A stretch of DNA of 64,000 nt from Bacillota bacterium (GCA_023511485.1 JAIMBH010000010.1:1-64000), one strand, 5' to 3'. Shown: positions 43,968 to 54,658, counted from the stretch's first letter. Translations and numbers: made by a program. Notes: generated by a model from the letters alone, not told the origin.

Positions 43968-44990
43968 GTGAGGACAGAAGAATTCGACTACAAATTACCT
44001 GAAAATTTAATTGCACAGGTGCCGGTTGAGCCGCGAGACGCCTCGCGGCTCATGGTTATTCATAGAGACACGGGCGAAATTGAGAACCGAATCTTTAGAG
44101 ACATAAAAGATTATTTAAATCCTGGAGATTGTCTCGTAATAAATGATACAAAAGTAATCCCAGCAAGGCTTATGGGACAAAAGGCTGGAACTGGAGGTCA
44201 AGTTGAGATATTCCTGCTGTCGGAGGTCGAGAGCAATTTATGGGAGGCCCTAGTTAGACCAGGTAGAAGGCTGAGACCTGGAGCCGAAGTAATATTTAAA
44301 AATGGGAAGTTGACCGCAAAAATAGTTAAGCAACTGGCTAATGGAGAGAGGCTGGTATCGTTTCAGTATGAGGGGGATTTCAATGAAATCCTTGATGAGA
44401 TCGGGGAAGTGCCGCTTCCTCCGTATATAACCAAACCCATAGAGAAAATGGACAGATACCAGACAATCTACGCGAGAAGTAGCGGGTCTGTGGCGGCGCC
44501 TACAGCAGGGCTTCATTTTACGCCCGAGTTGATGAAAAGTCTTGAAAGCAAGGGGATAGTTATCGTGGCAGTGACGCTTCGTGTGGGTTTAGATACTTTC
44601 CGGCCCGTAAGGGAAGAAGTAGTAGAGGACCATAGAATGCATAGCGAGATGTATAATGTAACCGAAGAGGCTGCAAATGTGATCAACGAAACTAGAAGTA
44701 GGGGGGGGAGAATCGTCGCGGTAGGGACAACGTCGGTGCGGGTCCTTGAATCTGCAGGAAAGAGTGGAAAAGTAGTAGCGGGTACCAATAGCACAAAATT
44801 ATTTATCTACCCGGGCTATAAATTTAAGATGGTGGATGCATTGATAACAAACTTTCATCTGCCGAAGTCGACTCTGTTGATGCTGGTTGCGGCTTTTGCC
44901 GGCAAGGAGCTAATATTGAGGGCATATCAGGAAGCAATCGATAGGCACTATAGATTTTATAGCTTCGGCGATGCGATGTTTATCATATAA
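43968..44990 (+). CDS. queA: S-adenosylmethionine:tRNA ribosyltransferase-isomerase
   Basis: Transfers and isomerises the ribosyl moiety of SAM to 7-aminomethyl-7-deazaguanine in tRNA, giving epoxyqueuosine. It has 340 residues. FDYKLPENLIAQVPVEPRD at the N-terminus, VINDTKVIPARL, SGSVAAPTAGLHFT and NFHLPKSTLLMLVAAF are all family hallmarks. The start is GTG 43968, seven bases after the DUF2905 stop. It acts between Tgt and QueH, whose genes flank it. Confidence 0.96.
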   Translation: MRTEEFDYKLPENLIAQVPVEPRDASRLMVIHRDTGEIENRIFRDIKDYLNPGDCLVINDTKVIPARLMGQKAGTGGQVEIFLLSEVESNLWEALVRPGRRLRPGAEVIFKNGKLTAKIVKQLANGERLVSFQYEGDFNEILDEIGEVPLPPYITKPIEKMDRYQTIYARSSGSVAAPTAGLHFTPELMKSLESKGIVIVAVTLRVGLDTFRPVREEVVEDHRMHSEMYNVTEEAANVINETRSRGGRIVAVGTTSVRVLESAGKSGKVVAGTNSTKLFIYPGYKFKMVDALITNFHLPKSTLLMLVAAFAGKELILRAYQEAIDRHYRFYSFGDAMFII

Positions 44991-45110
44991 TTATAGTGCC
45001 AAAGTAAACAAGTGCCAAAATGCCAGGTTTTTATATATCGATTTCGGCATCATATTGCTTTAGCAAATACAGATATAACTCGGCACATTAAGCCCAATGT
45101 GGAGGGTTAA

Positions 45111-46229
<1,119 letters not shown>

Positions 46230-46252
46230 GGTTGCGAAGGGAGAGTTAATTA

Positions 46253-46543
46253 ATGGTAAGAAGTCAGATAAGCTCAGAATTGCTGCTGATAATTTACGTT
46301 ATCATATTTGCGGCTGCCTATTACTTCTTGCTAGTGCTTCCGCAGAGGCGAAGAGCACAGGAGAGGCAAAAGTTGGTAGAAAGTCTAAAGGTGAACTCAG
46401 AAGTTATAACGATCGGCGGAATAATTGGGACCGTTAAAAGAATTGAGGAAGATATTGTATACTTAGAGGTAGCTGATAAGGTAACTTTACGGGTAACTAA
46501 AGATGCCATCGGGGCAGTGATCGAAGAAAGAAAAAAGATGTAA
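46253..46543 (+). CDS. yajC: Preprotein translocase subunit YajC
   Basis: Single-span membrane protein associated with SecDF, 96 residues. The N-terminal helix (LLIIYVIIFAAAYYFLLVLP) is followed by QRRRAQERQKLVESLKVN and ITIGGIIGTVKRIEED. It lies 23 bases behind tgt, as in many bacteria. secD and secF, which usually come next, are not here; after a 122-base gap the recombinase gene follows. Confidence 0.93.
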   Translation: MVRSQISSELLLIIYVIIFAAAYYFLLVLPQRRRAQERQKLVESLKVNSEVITIGGIIGTVKRIEEDIVYLEVADKVTLRVTKDAIGAVIEERKKM

Positions 46544-46665
46544 GAGGTCGCTTTTATTAAAGGAATCTTGATTATCAGACAAATTAGCCGATAAATACCA
46601 TAGCAATAGATATAGTAATAGTAGATACTAGTAATTACTCGCAGCTGATAAAGGAATAATTACAG

Positions 46666-47577
46666 ATGGGTACGCAGGAAGCGGAAGCACTGGAAAGATT
46701 TCTTAAGCATCTGATGGCAGAAAGAAACCTCGCAAAAAACTCTATCGAGGGATATTCTAACGACGTTTTACACTTCCTTAGCTTTTTAGAAAAGCGTGAA
46801 ATAAAGTTAGATGATGCAGGCTACAGAGTATTAAGAACTTATCTTGCCCACCTCCAGGCGAGTGATTACAGTAGAAAAAGCATAGCAAGGAAGCTTTCTG
46901 CTATAAGAGCTTTCTACAGGTTTATGCAAAGGCAAAAAGGCGACTCTAAGAATCCTGCAGAGATCATTTCGACACCAAAAATTGAAAATAAACTGCCCAA
47001 GTTTTTAAAGGAAAATGATGTGAGAACCCTGATCTCTTTGCCTGATGTATCTTCACCGCAAGGATTGAGGGATAAGGCCATCCTGGAGATGCTATATGCT
47101 GCTGGAATTCGAGTAGGTGAACTGGTAGGGTTGAACCTTAACGATATAGATTACCGGAAGCTGGAGGTAAGAGTTTTCGGAAAAGGCAGAAAAGAGCGTA
47201 TAGTTCCATTACACCAGGAGGCTGCAGATGCGCTGCGCGCCTACATAAAAGACGGAAGAAGAGTATTTGCAAAGAGAAGGGACGCAGAAAAAGGCGCAAC
47301 AACCGCTCTCTTTTTAAACTTTAAAGGTGAAAGGCTTACCACACACGGCGTTAGAAGCATAATGGCGAAATATGTAAAGCAAGCCGGGCTAAGCCGCGGT
47401 ATAACCCCGCACGCAATACGCCATTCGTTCGCGACTCATCTTCTAGAAGCTGGGGCTGATTTAAGATATATACAGGAACTACTTGGACACGTTGATTTAT
47501 CGTCAACTCAAGTTTATACTCATTTAAGTAAGAGAAGGCTTAGGGATATATATTTGCGATCGCATCCTAGAGCATAA
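46666..47577 (+). CDS. xerD: Tyrosine recombinase XerC/XerD
   Basis: Site-specific recombinase that resolves chromosome dimers. It has 303 residues: an N-terminal SAM-like core-binding domain (about 1-90) and a catalytic domain. The catalytic residues are Arg in AAGIRVGELVGL, Lys in VFGKGRKERIVPL, HxxR in HAIRHSFATHLLEAG, His in LLGHVDLSST and Tyr in TQVYTHLSKRRL. Whether it is XerC or XerD cannot be told here. The sequence order with a WhiG-type sigma factor and rpsB is like Actinobacteria. Confidence 0.92.
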   Translation: MGTQEAEALERFLKHLMAERNLAKNSIEGYSNDVLHFLSFLEKREIKLDDAGYRVLRTYLAHLQASDYSRKSIARKLSAIRAFYRFMQRQKGDSKNPAEIISTPKIENKLPKFLKENDVRTLISLPDVSSPQGLRDKAILEMLYAAGIRVGELVGLNLNDIDYRKLEVRVFGKGRKERIVPLHQEAADALRAYIKDGRRVFAKRRDAEKGATTALFLNFKGERLTTHGVRSIMAKYVKQAGLSRGITPHAIRHSFATHLLEAGADLRYIQELLGHVDLSSTQVYTHLSKRRLRDIYLRSHPRA

Positions 47578-47594
47578 GTAGCCATACTCGGTTC

Positions 47595-48395
47595 ATGGGG
47601 GCAAGTGTGAATATACGACAGGAAACCGACATAAATGGGCTCTGGCAAGAATACAAAGAAAAAGATTGCCAAGAATCGAGAGACAAGTTAATACTTCATT
47701 ACTCACCGCTTGTAAAATACATCGCAGGACGTATTTCTGCGAATCTACCCCAGAGCGTAGATCAGGCCGATCTGGTAAGCTATGGAATATTTGGCCTGAT
47801 CGATGCGATAGAAAAATACGATACGAGCAGGGATATAAAATTCGAAACATACGCTATAAGCAGGATTAAAGGTGCAATAATCGATGAGTTGCGAGCTCTA
47901 GATTGGGTGCCACGGTCTGTAAGATACAGGGCGCGTGAGCTTGAACGTGTATATTATGAGCTGGAAAACAAATTAAGGCGAGTACCTACCGACGAGGAAG
48001 TTGCAAAAGCAATGGGCATGACCCTTGAGGAGTATAACGAGCTATTAAACCAGCTTAGCTATACATCGGTGCTTGCATTGGAAGAGCTCTGGAGTGTTGG
48101 CGAAAAGGACGATAAAGTAAGCCTGATTGATAGTATCGAAGACACGACAAGCCCTGATCCGGCACAGACTTTTGAGTTTGAAGAAATGAAAGGGATCCTT
48201 GCAGATGCCATAAAGAAGCTCCCAGAACGGGAACGTACTGTTATAGCGCTTTATTATTATGATGGACTGACGCTTAGGGAGATTGGCGATATTCTGGGCG
48301 TTACGGAGTCAAGGGTATCACAGCTACATACTAAGGCAGTACTAAGGCTAAAAGCAAAAATGAGAAGCGCCCAAATAGTCCAACATGAAGGATAA
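47595..48395 (+). CDS. whiG: RNA polymerase sigma factor, FliA/WhiG family
   Basis: Alternative sigma factor of the sigma-28 group, 266 residues. Region 2 contains HYSPLVKYIAGRI, DLVSYGIFGLIDAI and KFETYAISRIKGAIIDELR; region 3 has DWVPRSVRYRARELE; region 4 is LTLREIGDILGVTESRVSQ. In streptomycetes whiG likewise stands close to rpsB. No flagellar or sporulation genes are in the window to show its target set. A GTG at 47607 behind GGGGGC is an alternative start. Confidence 0.9.
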   Translation: MGASVNIRQETDINGLWQEYKEKDCQESRDKLILHYSPLVKYIAGRISANLPQSVDQADLVSYGIFGLIDAIEKYDTSRDIKFETYAISRIKGAIIDELRALDWVPRSVRYRARELERVYYELENKLRRVPTDEEVAKAMGMTLEEYNELLNQLSYTSVLALEELWSVGEKDDKVSLIDSIEDTTSPDPAQTFEFEEMKGILADAIKKLPERERTVIALYYYDGLTLREIGDILGVTESRVSQLHTKAVLRLKAKMRSAQIVQHEG

Positions 48396-48472
48396 ATATT
48401 ACAAATCCTCATAACACTTGCTCAAAATCCTGCCAGTATGTTAAACTTACTCAAATTACGCACGTCGGCGGA

Positions 48473-48504
48473 TTCTGTTCTGGTGCCTGAATGGTCGAAC
48501 AGAA
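48473..48504 (+). promoter_or_regulatory. Leader hairpin before rpsB
   Basis: Perfect 8-bp stem TTCTGTTC (48473-48480) with GAACAGAA (48497-48504) and a 16-base loop. It is followed by the strong ribosome site AGAAAGGAGGTG. It may be the binding site of S2 for autogenous control, as in other bacteria; I do not recognise a defined Rfam-type motif. Confidence 0.4.
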
Positions 48505-48546
48505 GATGAAACCGGCGGAGGAAAAAACCAGAAAGGAGGTGCAGAG

Positions 48547-49374
48547 ATGGCGGTTGTTTCCATGAAGCACCTTTTAGAAGCGGGAGTCCACTTCGGTCAC
48601 CAGACCCGCAGGTGGAACCCAAAAATGAAACCATATATCTTTACAGAGAGAAATGGCATCTACATTATTGACCTTCAGAAGACACTCGAGCTTCTAGAAA
48701 GGGCCTACGCTTTCATAAAGGAAGTATCTTCAAGGGGTGAACAAATCCTATTCGTTGGAACCAAAAAGCAAGCGCAAGAAGCTGTGCGTGAAGAGGCTAC
48801 AAAGTGCGCGATGCCCTATGTAAGCCACCGCTGGCTTGGCGGAATGCTGACCAACTTTAGGACAATTCATAGTCGCGTTAAAAGACTCGAGGAGCTAGAG
48901 CGAATAATCGAAGAAAGCCCGACCCACATGTCGAAGAAGGAGCTTCTAAAGATCGGTGCTGAGAAAGAAAAACTCGAGCGTAACCTCGGCGGTATCCGGA
49001 ATATGAATAAGCTTCCTGGGGCTGTGTTTATTATCGATCCAAGGAAGGAAAGGATAGCCGTTCAGGAGGCAAGACGCTTAGAAATACCGATAGTTGCCAT
49101 TGTCGACACAAATTGCGACCCGGATGAGATTGATTATGTGATTCCGGGCAACGATGATGCAATCCGAGCAGTTACGTTAATAACCAGGGTTATTGCAGAT
49201 GCAGCGTTGGAGGGCCGCGAGATATGGCAGGCTGAAATGGGGGCTGTAGAAGAGGCTGAAGAGGCGCCTGCTGCCGAAGCACCAGAGGAGACTTTAAGCG
49301 TTCATGTCACCGATACGCCTGCGGCTAGCCTTGCTGCTGAAGAAGAAGCGGTTAATGAAGAACTTGAGAAGTAA
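48547..49374 (+). CDS. rpsB: 30S ribosomal protein S2
   Basis: Ribosomal small-subunit protein, 275 residues. [24 protein letters not shown] is at the N-terminus and [14 protein letters not shown] and [12 protein letters not shown] follow. It has an acidic, alanine- and glutamate-rich C-terminal tail of about 45 residues, as in other actinobacterial or Gram-positive forms. AAAGGAGGTG gives a strong ribosome site. It begins the conserved rpsB-tsf-pyrH-frr set. Confidence 0.97.
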   Translation: MAVVSMKHLLEAGVHFGHQTRRWNPKMKPYIFTERNGIYIIDLQKTLELLERAYAFIKEVSSRGEQILFVGTKKQAQEAVREEATKCAMPYVSHRWLGGMLTNFRTIHSRVKRLEELERIIEESPTHMSKKELLKIGAEKEKLERNLGGIRNMNKLPGAVFIIDPRKERIAVQEARRLEIPIVAIVDTNCDPDEIDYVIPGNDDAIRAVTLITRVIADAALEGREIWQAEMGAVEEAEEAPAAEAPEETLSVHVTDTPAASLAAEEEAVNEELEK

Positions 49375-49428
49375 GAGGTTTTAAGTCGAAAAAACGAAGA
49401 GGCATATTTACAGAAATGGCTACGTCAA

Positions 49429-49492
49429 GTTACCCGTTTTCGCTTGTGTGGAAGCGGGTAACGTGTATGTACGGCAGCGTAAGTTGCCGTAC
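49429..49492 (+). promoter_or_regulatory. Tandem hairpins between rpsB and tsf
   Basis: Two strong stems: GTTACCCG (49429-49436) with CGGGTAAC (49455-49462), and GTACGGCA (49469-49476) with TGCCGTAC (49485-49492). Neither is followed by a T-run. They lie in a 184-base gap and may set the S2:EF-Ts ratio by processing or partial termination. Confidence 0.55.
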
Positions 49493-49558
49493 AAAGGCGT
49501 AGCATAAGAACAATTGGTTGAATGATGAGATTGTAAAGAGATAAATAGGAGGTTTGGG

Positions 49559-50158
49559 ATGGAAATTACAGCGGCTGCAGTAAATGAGCTTAGAAAGCTA
49601 ACAGGCGCCGGTATGATGGATTGTAAGAAAGCCTTGCAAGAGGCAAAAGGTGATATTGTTGAGGCCACCGATATATTACGAAAAAAAGGATTAGCGTCGT
49701 TGGCAAAAAGAGCTGGAAAAGAAGCAAAAGAGGGCGTCATCGACTCCTATATTCATGCAGGAGGGAAAATAGGTGTCCTCGTTGAAGTAAACAGCGAGAC
49801 CGATTTTGTTGCAAGGAGTGAAGATTTTCGCCAATTTGCGCACGATGTTGCACTCCAAATTGCGGCAGGTAACCCGCTTTATGTATCGAGAGAGGACGTG
49901 CCCGATGATGTAATCCAGAAGGAGATGGATATCTATCGAGCTCAGGGAGCCGAAGAAGGAAAGCCGGAAAATGTTCTAGATAAAATAGCAGCAGGACGTC
50001 TTGAGAAATACTTCCAGCAAGTTGTTTTAATGGAGCAAGCATTCGTCAAGAACCCGGATATAACGATAAAAGATTATCTGGGTGAGGTTGCTGCAAAACT
50101 TGGTGAGAACATAGGGGTGAGACGCTTCGTTAGGTACGAGCTAGGAGAGACGATATAA
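49559..50158 (+). CDS. tsf: Translation elongation factor Ts, short form
   Basis: Exchanges GDP on EF-Tu. It has 199 residues, the short one-core form also seen in Thermus and in some deep lineages, against about 280 in Escherichia coli. The N-terminal UBA-like part ends in LTGAGMMDCKKALQEAKGD, followed by VLVEVNSETDFVARSEDF, and it ends in ENIGVRRFVRYELGE. ATG follows TAGGAGGTTTGGG. Confidence 0.95.
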   Translation: MEITAAAVNELRKLTGAGMMDCKKALQEAKGDIVEATDILRKKGLASLAKRAGKEAKEGVIDSYIHAGGKIGVLVEVNSETDFVARSEDFRQFAHDVALQIAAGNPLYVSREDVPDDVIQKEMDIYRAQGAEEGKPENVLDKIAAGRLEKYFQQVVLMEQAFVKNPDITIKDYLGEVAAKLGENIGVRRFVRYELGETI

Positions 50159-50264
50159 ACTTTGCTATTTATGGATTACATGTTGCTCTAACGTTTCTCT
50201 TTTAGGGAGAGGTGGAGGTAAAATCTTTTGGCATGTAGACTAGAATCACATACCTTCGCTCGAT

Positions 50265-50292
50265 AAACTAGAAACTAGAAACTAGAAACTAG
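50265..50292 (+). repeat. Four tandem copies of a 7-base repeat before pyrH
   Basis: AAACTAG occurs four times head to tail, ending 30 bases before the pyrH start. The unit is not a multiple of three. It lies in the leader, so a change of copy number would move the promoter-start spacing and not a reading frame. Confidence 0.8.
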
Positions 50293-50301
50293 AAACCATA
50301 A

Positions 50302-51048
<747 letters not shown>

Positions 51049-51049
51049 T

Positions 51050-51607
51050 ATGGTGCAGGATGTTTTTGCGCAGTCTGAAGAAAAGATGAAAAAGGCTGTT
51101 TCGGCTATAAAAAGCGAATTTGCTGGGGTAAGGACCGGAAGGGCTTCGGCAGCGTTATTTGATAGAATAACTGTGGATTACTACGGAACAAAAACACCTC
51201 TGAAACAAATAGCAAGCATTAGTACACCGGAGGCTCAGACTGCAATAATCCAACCGTGGGATAAAACAGCTATAGCGGCCATCGAAAAAGCAATTATGGC
51301 TTCAGATCTTGGCGTAACCCCTTCAAACGATGGAAACGTAATTAGGGTTCCCTTCCCTCCGTTAAGCGAAGAAAGAAGAAAAGACTTTGTAAAGCTTGTA
51401 AAAAAAATGGCTGAGGACGGGAAGGTAGCGATAAGAAACGTAAGACATGAGGCAAGAGACGACTTGAAAGACCTCGAAGAAGAAAAAATGATATCTGAAG
51501 ATGAGAGAAAACGTGCCGAGAAGAAGATAGATGAGTTGACTGAGAAATACGTAAAAGAGATAGATGCGCTCCTGCAGCACAAAGAAAAAGAGATAATGGA
51601 AGTATAA
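51050..51607 (+). CDS. frr: Ribosome recycling factor
   Basis: Splits post-termination ribosomes with EF-G. It has 185 residues, the canonical length when the start is ATG 51050. A TTG 21 bases upstream would only add family-foreign residues inside pyrH. RTGRASAALFDRITVDYYG, IQPWDK, NDGNVIRVPFPPLSEERRKDF and RNVRHEARDDLK are hallmarks. It precedes uppS by a short gap. Confidence 0.96.
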   Translation: MVQDVFAQSEEKMKKAVSAIKSEFAGVRTGRASAALFDRITVDYYGTKTPLKQIASISTPEAQTAIIQPWDKTAIAAIEKAIMASDLGVTPSNDGNVIRVPFPPLSEERRKDFVKLVKKMAEDGKVAIRNVRHEARDDLKDLEEEKMISEDERKRAEKKIDELTEKYVKEIDALLQHKEKEIMEV

Positions 51608-51719
51608 GAATAAGGTGCGGGAGCTTGATCTTAAGTTTAGCGATTGCACTGGAAAAAGTAAAAATTTCAGAGGACATTCAGCCAGGGTTGTGTCGCAACC
51701 CCTTGAAGAAGGTATAAGT

Positions 51720-52502
51720 TTGGCAAGAGTTAGACCAGGTTTTCGCCGTAGTAGCCTGTATGCGAGCGAGGGCCTTTCTATAGATGAAATAAAAAAAGGT
51801 GAGATACCGAGGCATGTTGCCATAATAATGGATGGTAACGGGCGATGGGCAAAAAGCCGAGGAAAGCCAAGGCTATATGGGCATAAGGCCGGAGCCAAGG
51901 CTATAAGAGAAGTAATAGAAGTGGCTCCGGAAATTGGAGTCGAGTACCTAACCCTATACACTTTCTCAACGGAGAACTGGAAAAGACCTAAGCAAGAAGT
52001 ATCTGGATTAATGCGCATATTTGAAGAACAACTTAACAAAGAGATTGATGAGCTTGACCAAAACGGCGTTAGAATAAGAGCAATAGGTCGCCTGGATGAT
52101 ATACCTGCCTCAACCCGGAAGGCATTTCGATCTGCAGAAGAGCGCACTAAAAACAACAGTAGGCTGAACTTAAATATCGCTTTAAACTATAGCGGACGGG
52201 CTGAAATTGTTGACGCTGTAAACGCTATCTGTAAAGCCAGAAGTGAAGGAAAAGAAAAGTTAGAAATTGATGAGGAAATATTCTCGCGTTACATGTATAC
52301 TTCAAATATGCCAGACCCTGAGTTGCTTATTAGAACAAGCGGCGAGTTAAGGGTCAGCAATTTTTTGCTATGGCAAATCGCTTATGCAGAAATATGGATA
52401 ACCGATAAGTACTGGCCGGATTTTGGTAAAAGCGATTTTATTCAGGCAATAGCGGATTTTCAGAAGAGAAGAAGAAGATTTGGCGGACTTGACGAAGATT
52501 AA
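51720..52502 (+). CDS. uppS: Isoprenyl diphosphate (undecaprenyl diphosphate) synthase
   Basis: Cis-prenyltransferase that makes the lipid carrier for cell-wall synthesis. The core starts with IPRHVAIIMDGNGRWAK, with the catalytic aspartate, then YGHKAGAKAI, LYTFSTENWKRP, and the late LIRTSGELRVSNFLLWQ and AEIWI. The TTG at 51720, with AAGG seven bases upstream, gives about 260 residues. The frame stays open to a GTG at 51615, which would add 35 residues with no family likeness and a weaker ribosome site. Confidence 0.92.
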   Translation: MARVRPGFRRSSLYASEGLSIDEIKKGEIPRHVAIIMDGNGRWAKSRGKPRLYGHKAGAKAIREVIEVAPEIGVEYLTLYTFSTENWKRPKQEVSGLMRIFEEQLNKEIDELDQNGVRIRAIGRLDDIPASTRKAFRSAEERTKNNSRLNLNIALNYSGRAEIVDAVNAICKARSEGKEKLEIDEEIFSRYMYTSNMPDPELLIRTSGELRVSNFLLWQIAYAEIWITDKYWPDFGKSDFIQAIADFQKRRRRFGGLDED

Positions 52503-52525
52503 TGGTAGCAGCACAGGAGCCATAG

Positions 52526-53332
52526 ATGCTTAGGGAGAGAGTTATTAGTGCGGTCGTTGGTGTACCGATAATAGTACTTTTTTTGTTACTGGGAAAATAT
52601 TTCTTTACATTCTTAATATTAGTTATAGTGGCAGTAGGCTTGGACGAACTCTATTCGATTTTCGTGCTTAGAGATCTAAAACCAAATATTGTTGTAGGTA
52701 TGCTGGGGGCTATTGCCCTGGTCATAGCAGCTCTTGTTGGTGCGAAAAGCGGACTAGTTGCCGTTCTTTCAGCAATAGTGATAGCTGTGCTGATATGGCA
52801 GATATTTACGCAGGGCAGCATAATAAATACAGGACTAACGCTGGCAGGAATTCTATATGTTGCATTCACGCTCAGCCATATGGTATTGCAATATAACCTG
52901 AGCTTCGGCAGAATTGGCGTCTTAATGGTTTTTATTGGAACATGGCTCAGCGACATAGCTGCTTATTTCGTGGGAAGCGCTATTGGAAAGAGAAAAATAG
53001 CTCCATCTATTAGCGCAAACAAAACGCTTGAAGGGCTTGTAGCAGGGCTTATAACCCCTGCTGTCGTGCTTGCTATACTGTTTACACTGCCTTGGCTTCC
53101 ATTTGCAGCTGAACAAGGGATATTTATAGCTATTCTAAAAGGTTTTGGAATGGGGCTTATCATAGGCATATTTGCGCCGTTCGGAGATCTTGTCGAATCA
53201 AGGATAAAAAGAGAAATGAGAGTTAAGGATTCTGGAGCGATAATTCCGGGCCATGGCGGCGTATTGGATAGGTTCGACAGCGTATTATTTACGTCAGTGG
53301 CGGGATATTATTTTTGGTTGTTGGTTAAATAA
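52526..53332 (+). CDS. cdsA: Phosphatidate cytidylyltransferase
   Basis: Makes CDP-diacylglycerol from phosphatidic acid and CTP. It is a polytopic membrane protein of 268 residues. The C-terminal signature SRIKREMRVKDSGAIIPGHG continues into GGVLDRFDS. The earlier conserved PSISANKTLEG has alanine where proline is more common. Its substrate is the product of PlsC at 34.2 kb. The gene lies in the widely conserved uppS-cdsA-dxr-rseP order. Confidence 0.94.
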   Translation: MLRERVISAVVGVPIIVLFLLLGKYFFTFLILVIVAVGLDELYSIFVLRDLKPNIVVGMLGAIALVIAALVGAKSGLVAVLSAIVIAVLIWQIFTQGSIINTGLTLAGILYVAFTLSHMVLQYNLSFGRIGVLMVFIGTWLSDIAAYFVGSAIGKRKIAPSISANKTLEGLVAGLITPAVVLAILFTLPWLPFAAEQGIFIAILKGFGMGLIIGIFAPFGDLVESRIKREMRVKDSGAIIPGHGGVLDRFDSVLFTSVAGYYFWLLVK

Positions 53333-53385
53333 GCTATTAGCGATAAGCTAACGGCTGTCGGCTGGAGTTATAAATCCTGGACTGA

Positions 53386-53415
53386 CGGCTAATAGCCGAA
53401 AAGCTAATAGCTTTT
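53386..53415 (+). terminator. Tandem AAT-loop hairpins after cdsA, possible terminator
   Basis: CGGCT-AAT-AGCCG (53386-53398) is followed at once by AAAAGCT-AAT-AGCTTTT (53399-53415), then CTTGTT. The second has the form of a weak intrinsic terminator. Both loops are AAT. Confidence 0.5.
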
Positions 53416-53468
53416 CTTGTTGCATGCGAAGGCTATTTATTGTCCCGGGTTTAGCGATGAATTAAACA

Positions 53469-53480
53469 CTGTTTAAACAG
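53469..53480. promoter_or_regulatory. Twelve-base palindrome before dxr
   Basis: CTGTTTAAACAG, a perfect palindrome 27 bases before the dxr start. It is a candidate operator; no protein is implied. Confidence 0.35.
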
Positions 53481-53506
53481 AATAGTTACCGAAAGGAAGT
53501 ATTCCC

Positions 53507-54658
53507 TTGAAAAATATTGTTATTCTGGGATCGTCAGGATCAATAGGGAGGCAGACAATAGATGTGGTGGCCAGATATCCTGATATGTTTGACGTAATCG
53601 GGCTGGCGGTCCATAGCAATATAGAGATTCTGGAAGCGCAAATACAAAAAGTAAAGCCGCGTGTAATTGTAGTTGTTGACGAACATTCAGCAAAAGCTTT
53701 TAAAAGCAAGCTTAAAAAGGGGATAAAGTTACTTACAGGAGTTGAGGGGCTAGAGCAGTTAGCATCCTATTCTGATGCCGATGTAGTGCTAAACGCGCTG
53801 GTGGGCTCAGTCGGCCTAAAACCGACTTTAGCTGCTTTGAGGGCAGGCAAGACCCTGGCTTTAGCAAACAAAGAGTCGATGGTCGCAGGCGGTGCTATCG
53901 TTAAAAAGGCAAAAGAGGAATCAGGCGCAGAAATTTTGCCGGTTGATAGTGAGCACAACGCGATATTCCAGTGTATGATAGGCGAGAGAAAAAGCGAGAT
54001 AAAGCGATTAATAATTACAGCGTCTGGAGGACCGTTTAGGGGCTATTCTAAGGAGGACCTTGAATCGGTAACCGTGGAGCAGGCGCTTGCGCACCCCAGG
54101 TGGACAATGGGCCCCAAAATAACGATAGACTCAGCAACATTGATGAACAAAGGACTCGAAGTTATAGAGGCATACTGGTTGTTTGATATCCCTTATGATA
54201 GAATTGATGTGCTCGTGCATCCGCAAAGTATTATTCACTCGATGGTAGAATTCAAGGATGGGTCGATAAAGGCGCACCTTGGGCAAACCGATATGAGAAT
54301 ACCGATTCAATATGCGCTATCTTATCCTGAAAGACTTGATTCGCCGCTTCCGCCGCTTGATTTTCTAGAAGTTGAAAAACTAACATTTGAGAAACCAGAT
54401 AAGGATAGCTTTCCTTGCCTAAAATATGCGTTCGAAGTAATTGACATGGGCAGGACATATCCGGCGGTATTAAATGCTGCAAATGAAGAAGCGGTTGCCG
54501 CATTCTTAAGCGGAGAGATAAGTTTTATTGATATACCGAAGGTCATAAGGAGGGTTATTGATAAGCACGTCCCGGGCGATGAGACTGATTTGGGTATATT
54601 ATTAGAAGTAGAAGATTGGGCAAGAGAAAAAGCAAGAGAAATTATAAAGGAATTATAA
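53507..54658 (+). CDS. dxr: 1-deoxy-D-xylulose-5-phosphate reductoisomerase
   Basis: Second step of the MEP pathway: DXP to 2-C-methylerythritol 4-phosphate with NADPH. It has 383 residues. LGSSGSIGRQTIDVV is at the N-terminus, then ALANKESMVAGG, LPVDSEHNAIFQC, ITASGGPFRG, and MNKGLEVIEAYWLF with the metal ligands. The start is TTG 53507 behind AAAGGAAG. With ispG and ispH it gives three MEP enzymes in the window. Confidence 0.96.
   Translation: MKNIVILGSSGSIGRQTIDVVARYPDMFDVIGLAVHSNIEILEAQIQKVKPRVIVVVDEHSAKAFKSKLKKGIKLLTGVEGLEQLASYSDADVVLNALVGSVGLKPTLAALRAGKTLALANKESMVAGGAIVKKAKEESGAEILPVDSEHNAIFQCMIGERKSEIKRLIITASGGPFRGYSKEDLESVTVEQALAHPRWTMGPKITIDSATLMNKGLEVIEAYWLFDIPYDRIDVLVHPQSIIHSMVEFKDGSIKAHLGQTDMRIPIQYALSYPERLDSPLPPLDFLEVEKLTFEKPDKDSFPCLKYAFEVIDMGRTYPAVLNAANEEAVAAFLSGEISFIDIPKVIRRVIDKHVPGDETDLGILLEVEDWAREKAREIIKEL

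Noticed and set aside
50265-50292. AAACTAG repeats as a CRISPR remnant
   Set aside because: The unit is 7 bases with no spacers and there are no cas genes; it is a simple tandem repeat.
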